A DNA stretch of 64,000 nucleotides, from contig CAJTMH010000002.1 of the NCBI GenBank assembly GCA_910577255.1, forward strand, positions 372,001 through 436,000, read 5' to 3'. How positions within the stretch are numbered: the stretch's first letter is position 1; each line of letters begins with the position of its first letter. Below are positions 10,829 through 21,674 of the stretch, one piece after another. This DNA comes from an uncultured Duncaniella sp. (GTDB lineage: Bacteria > Bacteroidota > Bacteroidia > Bacteroidales > Muribaculaceae). The notes beneath the pieces were generated by a model, which was not told the DNA's origin, did not search any database, and saw nothing but the letters and a program-made list of their open reading frames with translations. Both the position numbers and the translations under genes were made by a program.

Positions 10829-13800
10829 TTACTGCTCGAGGTTGATGCTCAAGCCGAGACCGCGCAACTCGTGGAGGAGCACGTTGAGTGACTCGGGAAT
10901 GCCTGCAGGGGGCATAGCCTCGCCCTTGACGATGGCTTCGTAGGTCTTGCTGCGGCCGGTGACGTCGTCAGACTTGACAGTGATGATTTCCTGGAGGATG
11001 TGGGCGGCGCCGAATGCTTCGAGCGCCCAAACTTCCATCTCACCAAAACGCTGTCCACCGAACTGGGCTTTACCGCCGAGAGGCTGCTGGGTGATGAGTG
11101 AGTACGGACCGATGGAGCGGGCGTGCATCTTATCTTCGACCATGTGGCCGAGCTTAAGCATGTAGATGACACCCACGGTGGCCGGCTGGTCGAAACGTTC
11201 GCCGGTGCCGCCATCGTAGAGATAGGTCTTACCGTAACGGGGAACGCCTGCCTTGTCAGTCCACTCGTTGAGGTCCTCGAGGGTTGCACCGTCGAAGATC
11301 GGAGTGGCGAACTTCTCGCCGAGTTCGCGGCCGGCCCATCCGAGCACGGTCTCGAAAATCTGACCGAGGTTCATACGCGAAGGCACACCCAGAGGGTTGA
11401 GGACGATATCCACAGGAGTACCGTCGGCAAGGAAGGGCATATCCTCCTGACGGACGATACGCGACACGATACCCTTGTTACCGTGACGACCCGCCATCTT
11501 GTCGCCCACGCTGATCTTACGCTTCTTGGCTATGTAGACCTTGGCGAGCTTCATGATGCCTGAGGGGAGCTCATCGCCTATCGAGATGTCGAACTTCTTG
11601 CGACGGAGTTCGGCGTCGATTTCCTTAGATTTGCGGAGGTAGTTGACGATAGTGGCACGGATCATGTCGTTCTTGTGGGCATCGGCTGTCCATTTCGACA
11701 GGTTGATGGTGTCATAATCGATCTCACGCAGCGTGGCGGCTGAGAATTTCGCGCCCTTGGGGATGATGTCGGTGCCGAGGAAGTCCTTGACGCCCTGCGA
11801 GGTCTTTCCGTCGGTGAGGGTCATGAGCTTCTGCACCAGGAGATCCTTGAGTTCGTTGAGACGATCCTCGTATTCCTCGTCGAGCTTCGGCAGCACGGCA
11901 TTGGCGCTCTTCTTGGTCTTTTTCTTCTCGGCTTTCTGGAAGAGATGGGTGCCGATAACCACACCCTTGAGTGAGGGTGAAGCCTTGAGAGAAGCATCCT
12001 TCACATCACCGGCCTTGTCACCGAAGATGGCGCGGAGGAGTTTCTCTTCAGGAGTGGGATCGGACTCACCCTTTGGAGTGATTTTACCGATCATGATGTC
12101 GCCGGGGACGATGTGGGCGCCGACACGGATGATGCCGCGTTCGTCGAGGTCCTTGGTAGCGTCCTCTGACACGTTGGGGATATCGGAAGTGAGTTCCTCC
12201 ATACCGCGTTTTGTCTCGCGGACTTCGAGGGTGTACTCATCGACATGGACTGAGGTCAGGATGTCCTCGCGCACGACACGCTCGTTGAGCACGATGGCGT
12301 CCTCATAGTTATAACCCTTCCAAGGCATGAACGCCACCTTGAGGTTGCGGCCGAGAGCGAGCTCGCCCTTCTCGGTAGAGTAACCTTCGGTGAGGATGTC
12401 GCCCTTCTTGACGCGCTGTCCCTTGTTGCAGATGGGACGGAGGTCAATGGTGGTGCTTTGGTTGGTCTTACGGAACTTGGGAAGGTGATATTCCTTCACG
12501 CTGTCCTCGAATGCCACAAACTCTTCATCCTCGGTGCGGTCATAGCGGATGCGGATCACGGTGGCGTCGACAAATTCGATGACACCTTCACCCTCAGCCA
12601 TCACCTGGGTGCGACTGTCGCGGATGAGCTGGCCTTCGATGCCTGTGCCGACGATAGGCGACTCGCTGCGCAGAAGGGGCACAGCCTGACGCATCATGTT
12701 AGATCCCATGAGGGCGCGGTTAGCGTCGTCATGTTCGAGGAAGGGGATGAGTGATGCAGCTATTGATGCGATCTGTGTGGGCGATACGTCCATAAGCTCG
12801 ACCTGGTCGGGCTCCACGATCGGGAAGTCGGCGTCGAGACGCGCTTTGACGCGGTTGTTGACGAACGCGCCGTCATCCTTCACAGGGGCGTTGCCCTGGG
12901 CAATGATTTTACCCTCTTCGATTTCAGCGGTGAGATATACCACTTCGTCGTTCTTGAGGTTGACCACGCCGTCCTTCACCTCGCGGTAGGGGGTCTCGAT
13001 GAAGCCGAGGTCATTGATCTTGGCATAGACGCAGAGCGAGGAGATAAGACCGATGTTAGGACCTTCAGGGGTCTCGATCGGGCAGAGACGGCCGTAGTGA
13101 GTATAGTGTACGTCACGAACCTCGAAACCGGCACGCTCGCGGGAAAGACCACCGGGGCCAAGGGCCGACATACGGCGCTTGTGGGTGATTTCGGCCAGAG
13201 GGTTGGTCTGGTCCATGAACTGCGAGAGGGCGTTGGTGCCGAAGAATGTGTTGATGACGCTTGAGATGGTCTTGGCGTTGATGAGGTCGATCGGGGTGAA
13301 GACTTCATTGTCACGCACGTTCATGCGCTCACGGATGGTGCGCGACATACGTGCGAGGCCGACTCCGAACTGATTGTAGAGCTGCTCGCCCACAGTGCGC
13401 ACACGACGGTTGCTCAAGTGGTCGATGTCGTCCACGTCAGTCTTGGAGTTGATGAGCTCGATAAGATACTTGATGATGGCGATGATGTCCTCTTTGGTGA
13501 GCACCTTCACGTCCATCGATGTGCCGAGATCGAGCTTCTTATTGATACGGTAACGACCCACTTCGCCGAGGTCATATCGCTTCTCAGAGAAGAAAAGGTT
13601 AGTGATGACTTCGCGGGCGCTCGCATCGTCCGGCGGCTCCGCGTTGCGCAGCTGTCGGTAGATATACTGGATTGCCTCCTTCTCGGAGTTGGATGTATCC
13701 TTCTGGAGGGTATTGAAGATAATCGAGTAGTCGGAAGTGTTGGCATCCTCCTTGTGGAGAAGCACGTTCTGCACACCTGAGTCTATGATTTCCTGGATGT

Positions 13801-14644
13801 GCTCTTCCTCGAGGATGGTCTCACGGTCGAGAATCACATCGTTACGCTCGATTGAAACCACTTCACCGGTATCTTCGTCGACGAAGTCCTCCACCCAAGT
13901 CTTGAGGACGCGGGCGGCGAGCTTGCGGCCTACAGCTTTCTTGAGGTTGGTCTTGTTGACCTTGATTTCCTCGGCGAGGCCGAAGATCTCGATGATATCC
14001 TTATCGCTCTCGAGACCGATGGCGCGGAGAAGAGTGGTTACGGGGAGTTTCTTCTTACGGTCGATGTAAGCATACATCACATTGTTGATGTCAGTCGCAA
14101 ACTCAATCCAGCTGCCGCGGAAGGGGATGATACGCGCGCTGTAGAGCTTGGTACCGTTGGCGTGGGTGCTCTGTCCGAAGAACACACCGGGCGAACGGTG
14201 GAGCTGTGACACAACCACACGCTCGGCACCGTTGATGACGAATGTGCCCTTGTCGGTCATATAAGGGATAGGACCGAGGTACACATCCTGGATCACAGTG
14301 GCGAAATCCTCGTGGTCAGGGTCGGTACAGTAGAGTTTCAGTTTTGCCTTCAGGGGCACACTGTAGGTGAGACCGCGCTCCAGACACTCGTCAATGGTGT
14401 AGCGGGGCGGGTCGATATAGTAATCGAGGAACTCAAGGACAAAGTTGTTGCGAGTATCCGCAATAGGGAAATTCTCGGCAAACACCTTGAAGAGACCCTC
14501 ATTTTTTCTTTTTTCCGGTGGAGTGTCGAGCTGGAGGAAGTCCTGGAATGACTTCAGCTGCACTTCGAGGAAGTCGGGGTAAGGGAGGGGATTCTTTACC
14601 GACGCGAAGTTAACACGGGGTTTTAGTAATGTTGTATCTGACAT
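10829..14644 (-). CDS. rpoB: DNA-directed RNA polymerase subunit beta
   Basis: A 1271-residue beta subunit. The rifampicin-pocket region reads [16 protein letters not shown], the usual sensitive-type sequence, followed by [17 protein letters not shown]. Further on are the conserved [10 protein letters not shown] region and the C-terminal [21 protein letters not shown]. It forms the catalytic core together with beta'. It lies between a 337-nt untranslated stretch after rplL and rpoC. The N-terminus [18 protein letters not shown] is in keeping with Bacteroidetes RpoB. Confidence 0.98.
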   Translation of the reverse strand: MSDTTLLKPRVNFASVKNPLPYPDFLEVQLKSFQDFLQLDTPPEKRKNEGLFKVFAENFPIADTRNNFVLEFLDYYIDPPRYTIDECLERGLTYSVPLKAKLKLYCTDPDHEDFATVIQDVYLGPIPYMTDKGTFVINGAERVVVSQLHRSPGVFFGQSTHANGTKLYSARIIPFRGSWIEFATDINNVMYAYIDRKKKLPVTTLLRAIGLESDKDIIEIFGLAEEIKVNKTNLKKAVGRKLAARVLKTWVEDFVDEDTGEVVSIERNDVILDRETILEEEHIQEIIDSGVQNVLLHKEDANTSDYSIIFNTLQKDTSNSEKEAIQYIYRQLRNAEPPDDASAREVITNLFFSEKRYDLGEVGRYRINKKLDLGTSMDVKVLTKEDIIAIIKYLIELINSKTDVDDIDHLSNRRVRTVGEQLYNQFGVGLARMSRTIRERMNVRDNEVFTPIDLINAKTISSVINTFFGTNALSQFMDQTNPLAEITHKRRMSALGPGGLSRERAGFEVRDVHYTHYGRLCPIETPEGPNIGLISSLCVYAKINDLGFIETPYREVKDGVVNLKNDEVVYLTAEIEEGKIIAQGNAPVKDDGAFVNNRVKARLDADFPIVEPDQVELMDVSPTQIASIAASLIPFLEHDDANRALMGSNMMRQAVPLLRSESPIVGTGIEGQLIRDSRTQVMAEGEGVIEFVDATVIRIRYDRTEDEEFVAFEDSVKEYHLPKFRKTNQSTTIDLRPICNKGQRVKKGDILTEGYSTEKGELALGRNLKVAFMPWKGYNYEDAIVLNERVVREDILTSVHVDEYTLEVRETKRGMEELTSDIPNVSEDATKDLDERGIIRVGAHIVPGDIMIGKITPKGESDPTPEEKLLRAIFGDKAGDVKDASLKASPSLKGVVIGTHLFQKAEKKKTKKSANAVLPKLDEEYEDRLNELKDLLVQKLMTLTDGKTSQGVKDFLGTDIIPKGAKFSAATLREIDYDTINLSKWTADAHKNDMIRATIVNYLRKSKEIDAELRRKKFDISIGDELPSGIMKLAKVYIAKKRKISVGDKMAGRHGNKGIVSRIVRQEDMPFLADGTPVDIVLNPLGVPSRMNLGQIFETVLGWAGRELGEKFATPIFDGATLEDLNEWTDKAGVPRYGKTYLYDGGTGERFDQPATVGVIYMLKLGHMVEDKMHARSIGPYSLITQQPLGGKAQFGGQRFGEMEVWALEAFGAAHILQEIITVKSDDVTGRSKTYEAIVKGEAMPPAGIPESLNVLLHELRGLGLSINLEQ

Positions 14645-14981
14645 CTAATGTTGATTAAACGTTAAAGAAACTCGAAATGGAGAAATGGCGGACAATACGG
14701 CCGTGGCAAGCGAATGGCACATAGGCCATCTGTGATGAAATTCATGTCCATGGCCGAAAATGCGATTTAAGAATATTTAACGCGCAAAATCCGCCTTTTT
14801 AGCGGAAAAGCTGCTTATCACTGTTCAAATCGCACAAATTCAGCCTTTTTAACGGCCATTTTTTATTTTTAAATATAATTATTTATGAATTTTTAAATTA
14901 GTCCGTCCTATTTAACGCAAATAGGTTAAGAAACTCCCGGAAGGGAGAATCTTAACCCATGAGACCTGAATGACAGGGTAA
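14645..14981 (-). promoter_or_regulatory. 337-nt rplL-rpoB intergenic leader
   Basis: Contains no gene that I can support. It holds an interrupted hairpin directly after rplL (14924-14957) and, further on, two imperfect copies of a 23-nt AT-rich element (14781-14803 and 14831-14853), each reading roughly TAAAAAGGC(G/T)GAATTTG(T)GCG on the minus strand. No full TAnnTTTG promoter was found; the second copy comes one base short (TGAATTTG). In other bacteria this gap attenuates transcription and sets the ratio of rplJL to rpoBC; that role is inferred here. Confidence 0.5.
14924..14957 (-). terminator. Candidate attenuator hairpin after rplL
   Basis: Minus-strand arms GGTTAAGA+CTCCC and GGGAG+TCTTAACC fold with a small internal loop. 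It is not followed by a clear T-run, so partial termination or RNA processing is more likely than a full stop. Confidence 0.45.
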
Positions 14982-15356
14982 TTATTTGAGCTCAACCTCA
15001 GCACCAGCTTCTTCGAGCTGCTTCTTGAGGCCTTCAGCATCAGCCTTAGCCATGCCTTCCTTAACAACGCTGGGAGCACCGTCAACCATTTCCTTAGCTT
15101 CCTTGAGGCCAAGACCGGTGAGTTCCTTAACGAGCTTAACAACAGCGAGCTTAGAAGCACCAGCTGATTTGAGGACTACGTCGAAAGAAGACTTTTCTTC
15201 TTCAGCGGGAGCACCAGCAGCGGGGCCGGCAGCAACTGCAACAGCAGCAGCAGCGGGTTCGATGCCATATTCTTCCTTCAGGATCTGAGCAAGTTCGTTT
15301 ACTTCCTTAACGGTGAGGTTAACAAGTTGTTCTGCAAGAGCTTTGATATCTGCCAT
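14982..15356 (-). CDS. rplL: 50S ribosomal protein L7/L12
   Basis: A 124-residue protein with the typical helical N-terminal dimerisation part, an Ala-rich hinge ([19 protein letters not shown], residues about 33-52) and the C-terminal factor-binding domain with [19 protein letters not shown]. It forms the flexible stalk that recruits translation factors. It lies 56 bp after rplJ and ahead of the rpoB leader. Confidence 0.97.
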   Translation of the reverse strand: MADIKALAEQLVNLTVKEVNELAQILKEEYGIEPAAAAVAVAAGPAAGAPAEEEKSSFDVVLKSAGASKLAVVKLVKELTGLGLKEAKEMVDGAPSVVKEGMAKADAEGLKKQLEEAGAEVELK

Positions 15357-15412
15357 GATTGTATTTGTTTTTTGTTGTTTTTGTTGTTGTGAAAGTTGTT
15401 GATGTAAAGGGC

Positions 15413-15943
15413 TTAAGCCTCTTTCTTTGAGAGAGTCTCAAGGATGCCGTGGATTTTGTTACCACCAGAAGAAAGAGCGGAGATAACATTCTTGGCGGGC
15501 GACTGGAGAAGAGCGACAACGTCGGCGATGAGCTCGTTCTTGCTCTTGATAGCCACGAGGGTGTCGAGCTGGTCTTCACCTACGTAGATGGTCTCTTCAA
15601 CATAAGCGGCCTTGAAACGGGGGAGGACTGCATCCTTGTCAGCCTTACGCACGTCCTTGATGAGCTTTGCAGGTGCATTGCCCACGTTTGAGAACATGAT
15701 TGATGTAGAGCCGTGGAGCACTCCGTAGAGTTCGGTGTAGTCGCCTTCAAGTGACTCGAGAGCCTTGTGAAGAAGAGTGTTCTTCACGACTGTCAGCTTG
15801 ATGTCAGCCTTGTTGCAGGCACGACGGAGAGCTGTAGTCTTTTCGGCATCGAGACCGGCGGTCTCAACAAGGTAGAAACAGCTATACTCTTTGAGAGTAT
15901 TGGCGATGTTCTCTATAGCAACGATTTTATCTTCCTTTTTCAT
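15413..15943 (-). CDS. rplJ: 50S ribosomal protein L10
   Basis: A 176-residue L10 (uL10). The N-terminal part shows [20 protein letters not shown], and the C-terminal helix carries the L7/L12 dimers in this family. In other bacteria L10 with L7/L12 represses translation of its own mRNA; no binding site could be picked out here. It starts 19 bp after rplA and is followed by rplL. Confidence 0.96.
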   Translation of the reverse strand: MKKEDKIVAIENIANTLKEYSCFYLVETAGLDAEKTTALRRACNKADIKLTVVKNTLLHKALESLEGDYTELYGVLHGSTSIMFSNVGNAPAKLIKDVRKADKDAVLPRFKAAYVEETIYVGEDQLDTLVAIKSKNELIADVVALLQSPAKNVISALSSGGNKIHGILETLSKKEA

Positions 15944-15962
15944 TGTTCAATCAGCGTTAAAG

Positions 15963-16658
15963 TTATTCATCGATTGACTTGGGGTCAATCTTGATACCCG
16001 GACTCATTGTGCTCGAAAGATAAATGCTCTTGATATAGGTACCCTTTGCAGTGGCGGGCTTGAGCTTGATCAAAGTGTTGACAAATTCGCGGACATTGTC
16101 ACGAGCTGCGTTAGCGTCGAATGACACTTTACCAACAGATGAGTGAACGATACCGTTCTTGTCCACCTTGAAGTCGATCTTACCCTTCTTTACTTCTTCG
16201 ACAGCCTTAGCGACGTCGTTGGTCACTGTACCGCTCTTGGGGTTAGGCATAAGGCCACGGGGACCGAGCACACGGCCGAGGGCACCGATTTTACCCATGA
16301 TAGCGGGCTGAGTGATGATCACGTCGACATCGGTCCAGCCACCTTTGATTTTTTCGATATATTCGTCCAGACCAACATAGTCGGCTCCGGCAGCCTTAGC
16401 AGCAGCTTCGGCATCAGCGTTGCAGAGCACGAGTACGCGCACCTGCTTACCTGTTCCGTGGGGCAGCGTCACAACGCCACGCACCATCTGGTTAGCCTTA
16501 CGGGGGTCAACGCCAAGGCGAACATCCACATCCAGAGAAGCGTCAAACTTGGTGAAAGTGATTTCCTTTACAAGTTCTACAGCTTCAGCAAGAGTGTACA
16601 CTCTCCCGGCTTCAACTTTCTCCTGGGCAATCTTTTGATTTTTCGTCAGTTTACTCAT
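15963..16658 (-). CDS. rplA: 50S ribosomal protein L1
   Basis: A 231-residue L1 (uL1), normal length. The family signature is visible as [20 protein letters not shown] near residue 125, and the end reads [18 protein letters not shown]. It binds 23S rRNA at the E-site stalk and in many bacteria represses the rplK-rplA mRNA. It starts 12 bp after rplK. Confidence 0.97.
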   Translation of the reverse strand: MSKLTKNQKIAQEKVEAGRVYTLAEAVELVKEITFTKFDASLDVDVRLGVDPRKANQMVRGVVTLPHGTGKQVRVLVLCNADAEAAAKAAGADYVGLDEYIEKIKGGWTDVDVIITQPAIMGKIGALGRVLGPRGLMPNPKSGTVTNDVAKAVEEVKKGKIDFKVDKNGIVHSSVGKVSFDANAARDNVREFVNTLIKLKPATAKGTYIKSIYLSSTMSPGIKIDPKSIDE

Positions 16659-16670
16659 TTCGATTGAAGT

Positions 16671-17114
16671 TTAGATGTTTTCGGGGAATGTTCCTTTAAC
16701 GGTGATACCCATGCTTCTGGCTGTACCGGCAACCATGCGCATTGCCGATGCTACGGTGAAACAGTTCAAATCGGGCATTTTGTCCTCAGCAATAGCCTTT
16801 ACCTGATCCCAGGTAACTTCACCAACTTTCTTACGGTTAGGCTGAGCCGAACCGCTCTTGAGCTTGGTAGCTTCGAGAAGCTGGATTGCTACAGGGGGAG
16901 TCTTGACAACGAAGTCAAAGCTCTTGTCAGTGTAATAAGTAATTACTACCGGAAGAACTTTGCCGGCCTTGTCCTGGGTGCGGGCATTGAATTGCTTGCA
17001 AAACTCCATGATGTTGATACCCTTGGAACCAAGAGCAGGACCAACTGGAGGCGAAGGATTGGCTGCTCCGCCTTTGATTTGCAATTTGATCTGTCCAGCA
17101 ATTTCTTTAGCCAT
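16671..17114 (-). CDS. rplK: 50S ribosomal protein L11
   Basis: A 147-residue L11 (uL11). It starts [20 protein letters not shown] followed by [19 protein letters not shown], the conserved N-terminal domain, and ends in the rRNA-binding domain with [13 protein letters not shown]. It sits at the GTPase-associated centre. A 223-nt untranslated leader separates it from nusG. Confidence 0.97.
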   Translation of the reverse strand: MAKEIAGQIKLQIKGGAANPSPPVGPALGSKGINIMEFCKQFNARTQDKAGKVLPVVITYYTDKSFDFVVKTPPVAIQLLEATKLKSGSAQPNRKKVGEVTWDQVKAIAEDKMPDLNCFTVASAMRMVAGTARSMGITVKGTFPENI

Positions 17115-17338
17115 GATAAATCTAAATTTTTTGTTAATGATTCGGTTAAAACGATGTCATCTGCAACTGTGAGTCTTTTTCCAATGCGTAACCAGCGGAG
17201 TCAGTCTCGCTGTCGTCTGTGACATCTCCCGTGGGCTCGACATCCTTTCACACAAACACTCAGCCCTATCGCTTTAGGGGTGACAGGGTTGATGTGCTTT
17301 ATGAGTCAGGATTTTTATTGTCAAGCACCGCGCGATGA
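17115..17338 (-). promoter_or_regulatory. 223-nt nusG-rplK untranslated leader
   Basis: No gene is visible. On the minus strand it contains short stems such as CCCT...AGGG and a GC-rich region around GACGACAGCGAGACTGACTC. By analogy with other bacteria this is where L1 would bind to repress rplK-rplA, but I could not identify a specific L1 site. No consensus promoter was seen. Confidence 0.35.
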
Positions 17339-17890
17339 TTATTCACGCTCTACTTGCGAATTCTCAAGTTCCAACGGAGTTTTACGTCCGAAGATCTTGA
17401 CCATAACCTTAAGCTTCTTCTTCTCGCGGTTTACTTCCTCAATGGTTCCCGAGAAGCCGTTGAAAGGACCGAAGGTCACCTTAACGGTCTCGCCTACCAT
17501 GTAATCATTTCCGTCATCGGTCGTGTCAATCAGTTGATCGGCAGCTCCCATCATTCGGCGAACCTCGCTCTCGCGAAGAGCCTCGGGGGCGGCGTTCTTG
17601 CCACGTCCACGAAGGAAGTCTATCACATTGGTAGTGTTACGGAGCTCATAGAGAACCTCACCAGTAAGAATGCATTCCACAAACACGTAGCCGGAATAAA
17701 GATTCTTTTCTTTTACAACCTTCTTTCCGTTACGCACAGACAGAACCTTCTCGGTCGGAATCAATACTTGGAAAACATAATTGCCGAGGCCGGTGTTGCG
17801 GATGGCTCCATCCAGAACTTCTTTGACCTTAGCTTCCTTACCTGAGATGGCGCGAAGCACATACCAAGCTTTTTTCTTTTCTTCAGCCAT
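17339..17890 (-). CDS. nusG: Transcription termination/antitermination protein NusG
   Basis: A 183-residue protein with the NGN domain (AWYVLRAISGKEAKVKE near residue 8; LYSGYVFVE near 65) and a C-terminal KOW domain (VGETVKVTFGPFNGFSGTIEEV near 128). NusG binds the polymerase clamp and modulates elongation, pausing and coupling to ribosomes. It follows secE by 18 bp, the usual arrangement. Confidence 0.96.
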   Translation of the reverse strand: MAEEKKKAWYVLRAISGKEAKVKEVLDGAIRNTGLGNYVFQVLIPTEKVLSVRNGKKVVKEKNLYSGYVFVECILTGEVLYELRNTTNVIDFLRGRGKNAAPEALRESEVRRMMGAADQLIDTTDDGNDYMVGETVKVTFGPFNGFSGTIEEVNREKKKLKVMVKIFGRKTPLELENSQVERE

Positions 17891-17908
17891 TGATTTTTAC
17901 CTTAAAGA

Positions 17909-18109
17909 TTACTGACCTAAGCTGTAGATGAAGTGCATAATGGTGTCTACCACCTGATCCATCACGAAGATAATCGCTGCTATGATGATGGAAGCTATCA
18001 GCACGATTACCGCGCTCTTAATCAGTTGGCTTCTTGTAGGCCAAGAAGTCTTATATCGAAGTTCGGTATAAGACTCCTCTATATCCGTAAGTAGTTTAAG
18101 TTTACTCAT
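17909..18109 (-). CDS. secE: Preprotein translocase subunit SecE
   Basis: A 66-residue protein with an amphipathic N-terminal part (ELRYKTSWPTRSQLIKSAV, the conserved W-P-T/S motif) and a single membrane segment (IVLIASIIIAAIIFVMDQV). The short one-segment form is normal outside enterobacteria. It stabilises SecY in the inner-membrane channel. It lies between tRNA-Trp and nusG. Confidence 0.93.
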   Translation of the reverse strand: MSKLKLLTDIEESYTELRYKTSWPTRSQLIKSAVIVLIASIIIAAIIFVMDQVVDTIMHFIYSLGQ

Positions 18110-18125
18110 TTGTTTGCTTTTTTAG

Positions 18126-18198
18126 CACGGGACGAGAGACTCGAACTCCCGACACCCGGTTTTGGAGACCGGTGCTCTACCAACTGAGCTAGTCCCGT
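18126..18198 (-). tRNA. tRNA-Trp (CCA)
   Basis: A 73-nt cloverleaf with acceptor arms ACGGGAC/GTCCCGT, a D-arm AGCTCAGTTGGTAGAGC, anticodon loop CTCCAAA with anticodon CCA, and T-loop TTCGAGT. CCA is not encoded at the 3' end. It lies between tuf and secE, a position found in many bacteria. Confidence 0.95.
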
Positions 18199-18204
18199 AT
18201 AGGT

Positions 18205-18259
18205 AAAACCGACCTGCCCTTCCGGACTCTTGCGACCCCTTCGGTTGCGGGTCGGTTTT
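18205..18259 (-). terminator. Stem-loop between tuf and tRNA-Trp
   Basis: Ten-base arms AAAACCGACC and GGTCGGTTTT are perfectly complementary and enclose a smaller imperfect hairpin. On the minus strand it is followed by only four T, so it may be an RNA-processing site or a partial terminator rather than a full one. Confidence 0.5.
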
Positions 18260-18328
18260 AGGTTTTATTCAGTGGCTGTCATCCCCGGAGGGGAAGCGCC
18301 ATCTATGAATGGCTTTTAAAGAGTGGTA

Positions 18329-19513
18329 TTACTCGAGGATTTCGGTAATCTGACCAGAACCAACGGTGCGACCACCTTCGCGGATAGCGAAACGGAGACC
18401 TGCGTCGCAAGCTACCGGGTTGATGAGCTCAACGTTGATTTCTACGTGGTCACCAGGCATTACCATTTCTACACCTTCGGGAAGAGTGATTTCACCGGTT
18501 ACGTCAAGTGTACGGATGTAGAACTGGGGACGGTAGTGGTTGTGGAACGGAGTGTGACGGCCACCTTCCTCTTTCTTGAGGATATATACAGAAGCTTTGA
18601 ACTTGCTGTGGGGCTTAACAACACCCGGGTGGCAAATTACCATACCACGCTTGATGTCTTTCTTGTCGATACCACGGAGAAGGAGACCTACGTTGTCACC
18701 GGCTTCACCCTGATCGAGGAGCTTGCGGAACATTTCCACACCGGTAACTACTGACTTCATGTCAGCGCCGAGACCCATGATCTGAACTTCGTCACCTACC
18801 TTAACGATACCGGTTTCAATACGGCCAGTAGCAACAGTACCACGACCAGTGATTGAGAACACGTCTTCAACAGGCATAAGGAAGGGTTTATCAATATCGC
18901 GGGGAGGCAGGGGAATCCAGTTGTCAACAGCTTCCATGAGCTCCATAACCTTTTCTTCCCACTGGGGTTCGCCGTTGAGCGCGCCGAGTGCAGAACCGCG
19001 GATGATAGGAGTTTCGTCGCCGTCATATTCGTAAGTCGAAAGAAGGTCGCGCATTTCCATTTCCACGAGGTCGAACATTTCTTCGTCGTCAACCATGTCA
19101 CACTTGTTGAGGAACACAACGAGACGAGGAACGTTCACCTGACGAGCGAGAAGGATGTGCTCGCGAGTCTGGGGCATAGGACCATCAGTAGCGGCAACAA
19201 CGATGATAGCACCGTCCATCTGAGCTGCACCAGTTACCATGTTCTTCACATAGTCAGCGTGTCCAGGGCAGTCAACGTGAGCGTAGTGACGGTTAGCAGT
19301 CTCATACTCTACGTGAGCGGTGTTGATTGTGATACCACGTTCCTTTTCTTCAGGAGCGTTGTCAATCTGGTCGAATGACTTCACTTCAGAGAGACCCTTC
19401 TTTGCCAAAACGGTAGTAATGGCGGCAGTCAGAGTAGTCTTGCCGTGGTCAACGTGACCGATTGTACCGATGTTAACATGCGGTTTGGTTCTTTCGAATT
19501 TCTCTTTAGCCAT
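18329..19513 (-). CDS. tuf: Elongation factor Tu
   Basis: A 394-residue EF-Tu. GTPase motifs are GHVDHGKT (about residue 19), DCPGHADY (about 81) and NKCD (about 136), followed by the two beta-barrel domains and the end [11 protein letters not shown]. It delivers aminoacyl-tRNA to the ribosome. It sits after four tRNA genes and ahead of tRNA-Trp-secE-nusG, the same neighbourhood as tufB of enterobacteria. Confidence 0.98.
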   Translation of the reverse strand: MAKEKFERTKPHVNIGTIGHVDHGKTTLTAAITTVLAKKGLSEVKSFDQIDNAPEEKERGITINTAHVEYETANRHYAHVDCPGHADYVKNMVTGAAQMDGAIIVVAATDGPMPQTREHILLARQVNVPRLVVFLNKCDMVDDEEMFDLVEMEMRDLLSTYEYDGDETPIIRGSALGALNGEPQWEEKVMELMEAVDNWIPLPPRDIDKPFLMPVEDVFSITGRGTVATGRIETGIVKVGDEVQIMGLGADMKSVVTGVEMFRKLLDQGEAGDNVGLLLRGIDKKDIKRGMVICHPGVVKPHSKFKASVYILKKEEGGRHTPFHNHYRPQFYIRTLDVTGEITLPEGVEMVMPGDHVEINVELINPVACDAGLRFAIREGGRTVGSGQITEILE

Positions 19514-19601
19514 AACTTTGCTATTTATTTTGATTAAATGATTGACTTTTTAACAAGACGCCACGATAGCGTATGCGCACTATCGGGGCTATCATAATTA
19601 G

Positions 19602-19676
<75 letters not shown>

Positions 19677-19689
19677 GTTTTATTTTTAG

Positions 19690-19762
19690 AGCGGAAGACG
19701 AGGCTCAAACTCGCGACCCTCAGCTTGGAAGGCTGATGCTCTATCAACTGAGCTACTTCCGC
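19690..19762 (-). tRNA. tRNA-Gly (TCC)
   Basis: A 73-nt cloverleaf with acceptor arms GCGGAAG/CTTCCGC, anticodon stem TCAGC/GCTGA and loop CTTCCAA (anticodon TCC). CCA is not encoded. It lies between tRNA-Tyr and tRNA-Thr(GGT). Confidence 0.95.
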
Positions 19763-19776
19763 ATTGGAAAGTGATG

Positions 19777-19859
19777 TGGGCGAAGATGGATTCGAACCAC
19801 CGAAGGTAAAAACCAGCAGATTTACAGTCTGCCCCATTTGGCCACTCTGGTATTCGCCC
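19777..19859 (-). tRNA. tRNA-Tyr (GTA)
   Basis: An 83-nt class II tRNA with a long variable arm, acceptor arms GGGCGAA/TTCGCCC, anticodon GTA in loop CTGTAAA and T-loop TTCGAAT. Discriminator A; CCA not encoded. Confidence 0.95.
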
Positions 19860-19899
19860 TTGAACCGAAAACTAATTTTCGGTGTTGTTAGTTTAGTTG

Positions 19900-19973
19900 A
19901 GCCTCTTGTCGGATTCGAACCAACGACCCCGAGATTACAAATCACGTGCTCTGGCCAACTGAGCTAAAGAGGC
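19900..19973 (-). tRNA. tRNA-Thr (TGT)
   Basis: A 74-nt cloverleaf with acceptor arms GCCTCTT/AAGAGGC, anticodon loop TTTGTAA (anticodon TGT) and T-loop TTCGAAT. The anticodon stem CGTGA/TCTCG has one T-T mismatch. It is the first gene after the promoter at 20028-20058. Confidence 0.93.
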
Positions 19974-20027
19974 AACAAGTTATTGTTCGCTTGCCTGAGG
20001 GAGTAGCGTTCCGTCCCAAAAGCGATG

Positions 20028-20058
20028 CAAAATTACTGCAAATATTTTTATCCACCAA
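20028..20058 (-). promoter_or_regulatory. Promoter of the tRNA-tuf-secE-nusG-rpl-rpo unit
   Basis: On the minus strand TTG (20056-20058), a 20-nt spacer and TAATTTTG (20028-20035) match both Bacteroidetes promoter elements. The predicted start is about 45 nt before the first tRNA. It is the only full two-element promoter found ahead of the 13-kb unit, though internal promoters cannot be excluded. Confidence 0.75.
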
Positions 20059-20207
20059 ATTTTTTCACTCTTTTTTGCTATAAATTTTGCATTTTTATCG
20101 CAGCTTTTTCGCACCACCTTACGCAAAATATTGACATCCACTTGGTTACCACATCGCAACGCCTGCGACTTTTTTTTGTGCTTCTCAACGCCCTCAGACG
20201 ATCACAG

Positions 20208-21509
20208 CTATTTCAGATGGGCTTTTATCCAGTCATAGTGCCCACGTTCTGTCTCCTTTGAGGTCCAATGTTCATTGACCGGAGTCAACAACGCCTCCTT
20301 CGGGGCAACGATGGTATTATACACGATATAGCTGGTAGTGGGAGGACACGTGTTATCATTATACCCCCATGTCATGCGCACCGGACACTTGAGATGACGC
20401 GCGAAATTCACAACATCATAATATGCCATGGTGTTTATAGCCTCCGGAGTGGCAAGTTCGGGATTTTTGCGGACGAAATGCGGATATCCCCCAGTCTTAC
20501 CCTCAAGATAGCGCGACATATCAGACAGCGCCGGATGATTAGCCACACAACCTGTGACACGAGGGTCAAGCATAGCCGTGGTGATAGCCAAAGCGCCGCC
20601 CTGGCTTCCGCCCTGTGTGAAGAGATTCTTGCCGTCCCACTGCGGAAGGGAGGTTAGAAGATCCAGGAACCTGCGGCACCCCAGATATACATCCTTCATA
20701 TAATAGGCATCCTTGTCAGTAAGACCGAACTTAAGGTAGTCGCCCATTTCTTTGCGAAGAGCGGCAAACTCCTCTTCGGAAAGTTCGGGATGCAGCCCAT
20801 GAATCTCAAGCTCCAGGCGTATCATGCCACCTTCGCCGTAATATCTATGCCCCATAGGCTCCTTGATGGTCTTCACACCGGCCCCGGGAGGTGTGAGCAC
20901 CGCCGGGAATTTACCGTCCCCTTTCGGAATGAAAAGATAAGCATACATCGAGCGGCCGGCCGGATTGAGCTGAAGCTTTACAAGGAGACAGGACATCTTG
21001 TCGGTGGTATACTTTTCCACCGGTTCCATAGTGTAGCTCAACGGGAATTTCTTGTCTTCCTCCACAGCCTTTGCCCAGAAATCGGCAAAATCAGCAGGTT
21101 CGCTGACCGAAGGCACCAGCTGCTCGGGCGAAAATCCCACCTTGACATGGTGTTCCCACTTCTTACCGTCTATCGTGGCAGAAAGCCGCAAATCACGGAA
21201 GCCTGGCTCATCCATTGTTCCGAGGTCAATCTTCCCTCGTCCGTCCACAAGACGAATTTCACCTTCGCTTTGGGCCGGCATAAGATCCTCGCCTATCGCA
21301 TAGGCCACGGTCACATCATCTGCAGGCACGCCATATTTGTAAAGCTCGACGTCCACAACGGCGTTTTCACCTACACGGTAAAGCCAATCAGCATGATCAG
21401 GCCTCGTCACCCATAACACATCACTGCGATATGGATAATTTTCCACGGCTTTTGCCTGCAAAATGAAAGCACATAATATAATTAAGGTGGCAAAACGTAA
21501 AATTTTCAT
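20208..21509 (-). CDS. Secreted acetylxylan esterase-like alpha/beta hydrolase (CE7/AXE1 type)
   Basis: A 433-residue protein when started at the ATG at 21509, which gives a clear signal peptide (MKILRFATLIILCAFILQAKA); the frame is open a further 22 codons upstream. An N-terminal beta domain is followed by an AXE1-type alpha/beta hydrolase domain. The nucleophile Ser is near residue 302 in QGGSQGG, the Asp probably lies in WGYNDNTCPP, and the His in ETERGHYDW near the end. The family removes acetyl groups from xylan oligomers or related sugars; the substrate here is inferred. It stands alone, divergent from the TPR gene. Confidence 0.8.
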   Translation of the reverse strand: MKILRFATLIILCAFILQAKAVENYPYRSDVLWVTRPDHADWLYRVGENAVVDVELYKYGVPADDVTVAYAIGEDLMPAQSEGEIRLVDGRGKIDLGTMDEPGFRDLRLSATIDGKKWEHHVKVGFSPEQLVPSVSEPADFADFWAKAVEEDKKFPLSYTMEPVEKYTTDKMSCLLVKLQLNPAGRSMYAYLFIPKGDGKFPAVLTPPGAGVKTIKEPMGHRYYGEGGMIRLELEIHGLHPELSEEEFAALRKEMGDYLKFGLTDKDAYYMKDVYLGCRRFLDLLTSLPQWDGKNLFTQGGSQGGALAITTAMLDPRVTGCVANHPALSDMSRYLEGKTGGYPHFVRKNPELATPEAINTMAYYDVVNFARHLKCPVRMTWGYNDNTCPPTTSYIVYNTIVAPKEALLTPVNEHWTSKETERGHYDWIKAHLK

Positions 21510-21649
21510 GGTTATAACGACAAATTTATGACTTGTTAATATTTTTTGCAAAGTTAGCCCATTCGCCCATATCACCCCCTAAGCGCACATTTAAATAATC
21601 TTAAAAGAATTTTAAATGCCTCCATGGCCCATTATTCCATAAAAGGTTG

Positions 21650-21657
21650 TAAATTTG
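21650..21657 (+). promoter_or_regulatory. -7 element for the TPR gene
   Basis: TAAATTTG followed by C, an exact TAnnTTTG match ending 17 nt before the ATG at 21675. No TTG at the usual -33 spacing. Confidence 0.5.
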
Positions 21658-21674
21658 CGTCAGAAAACCCCAAT

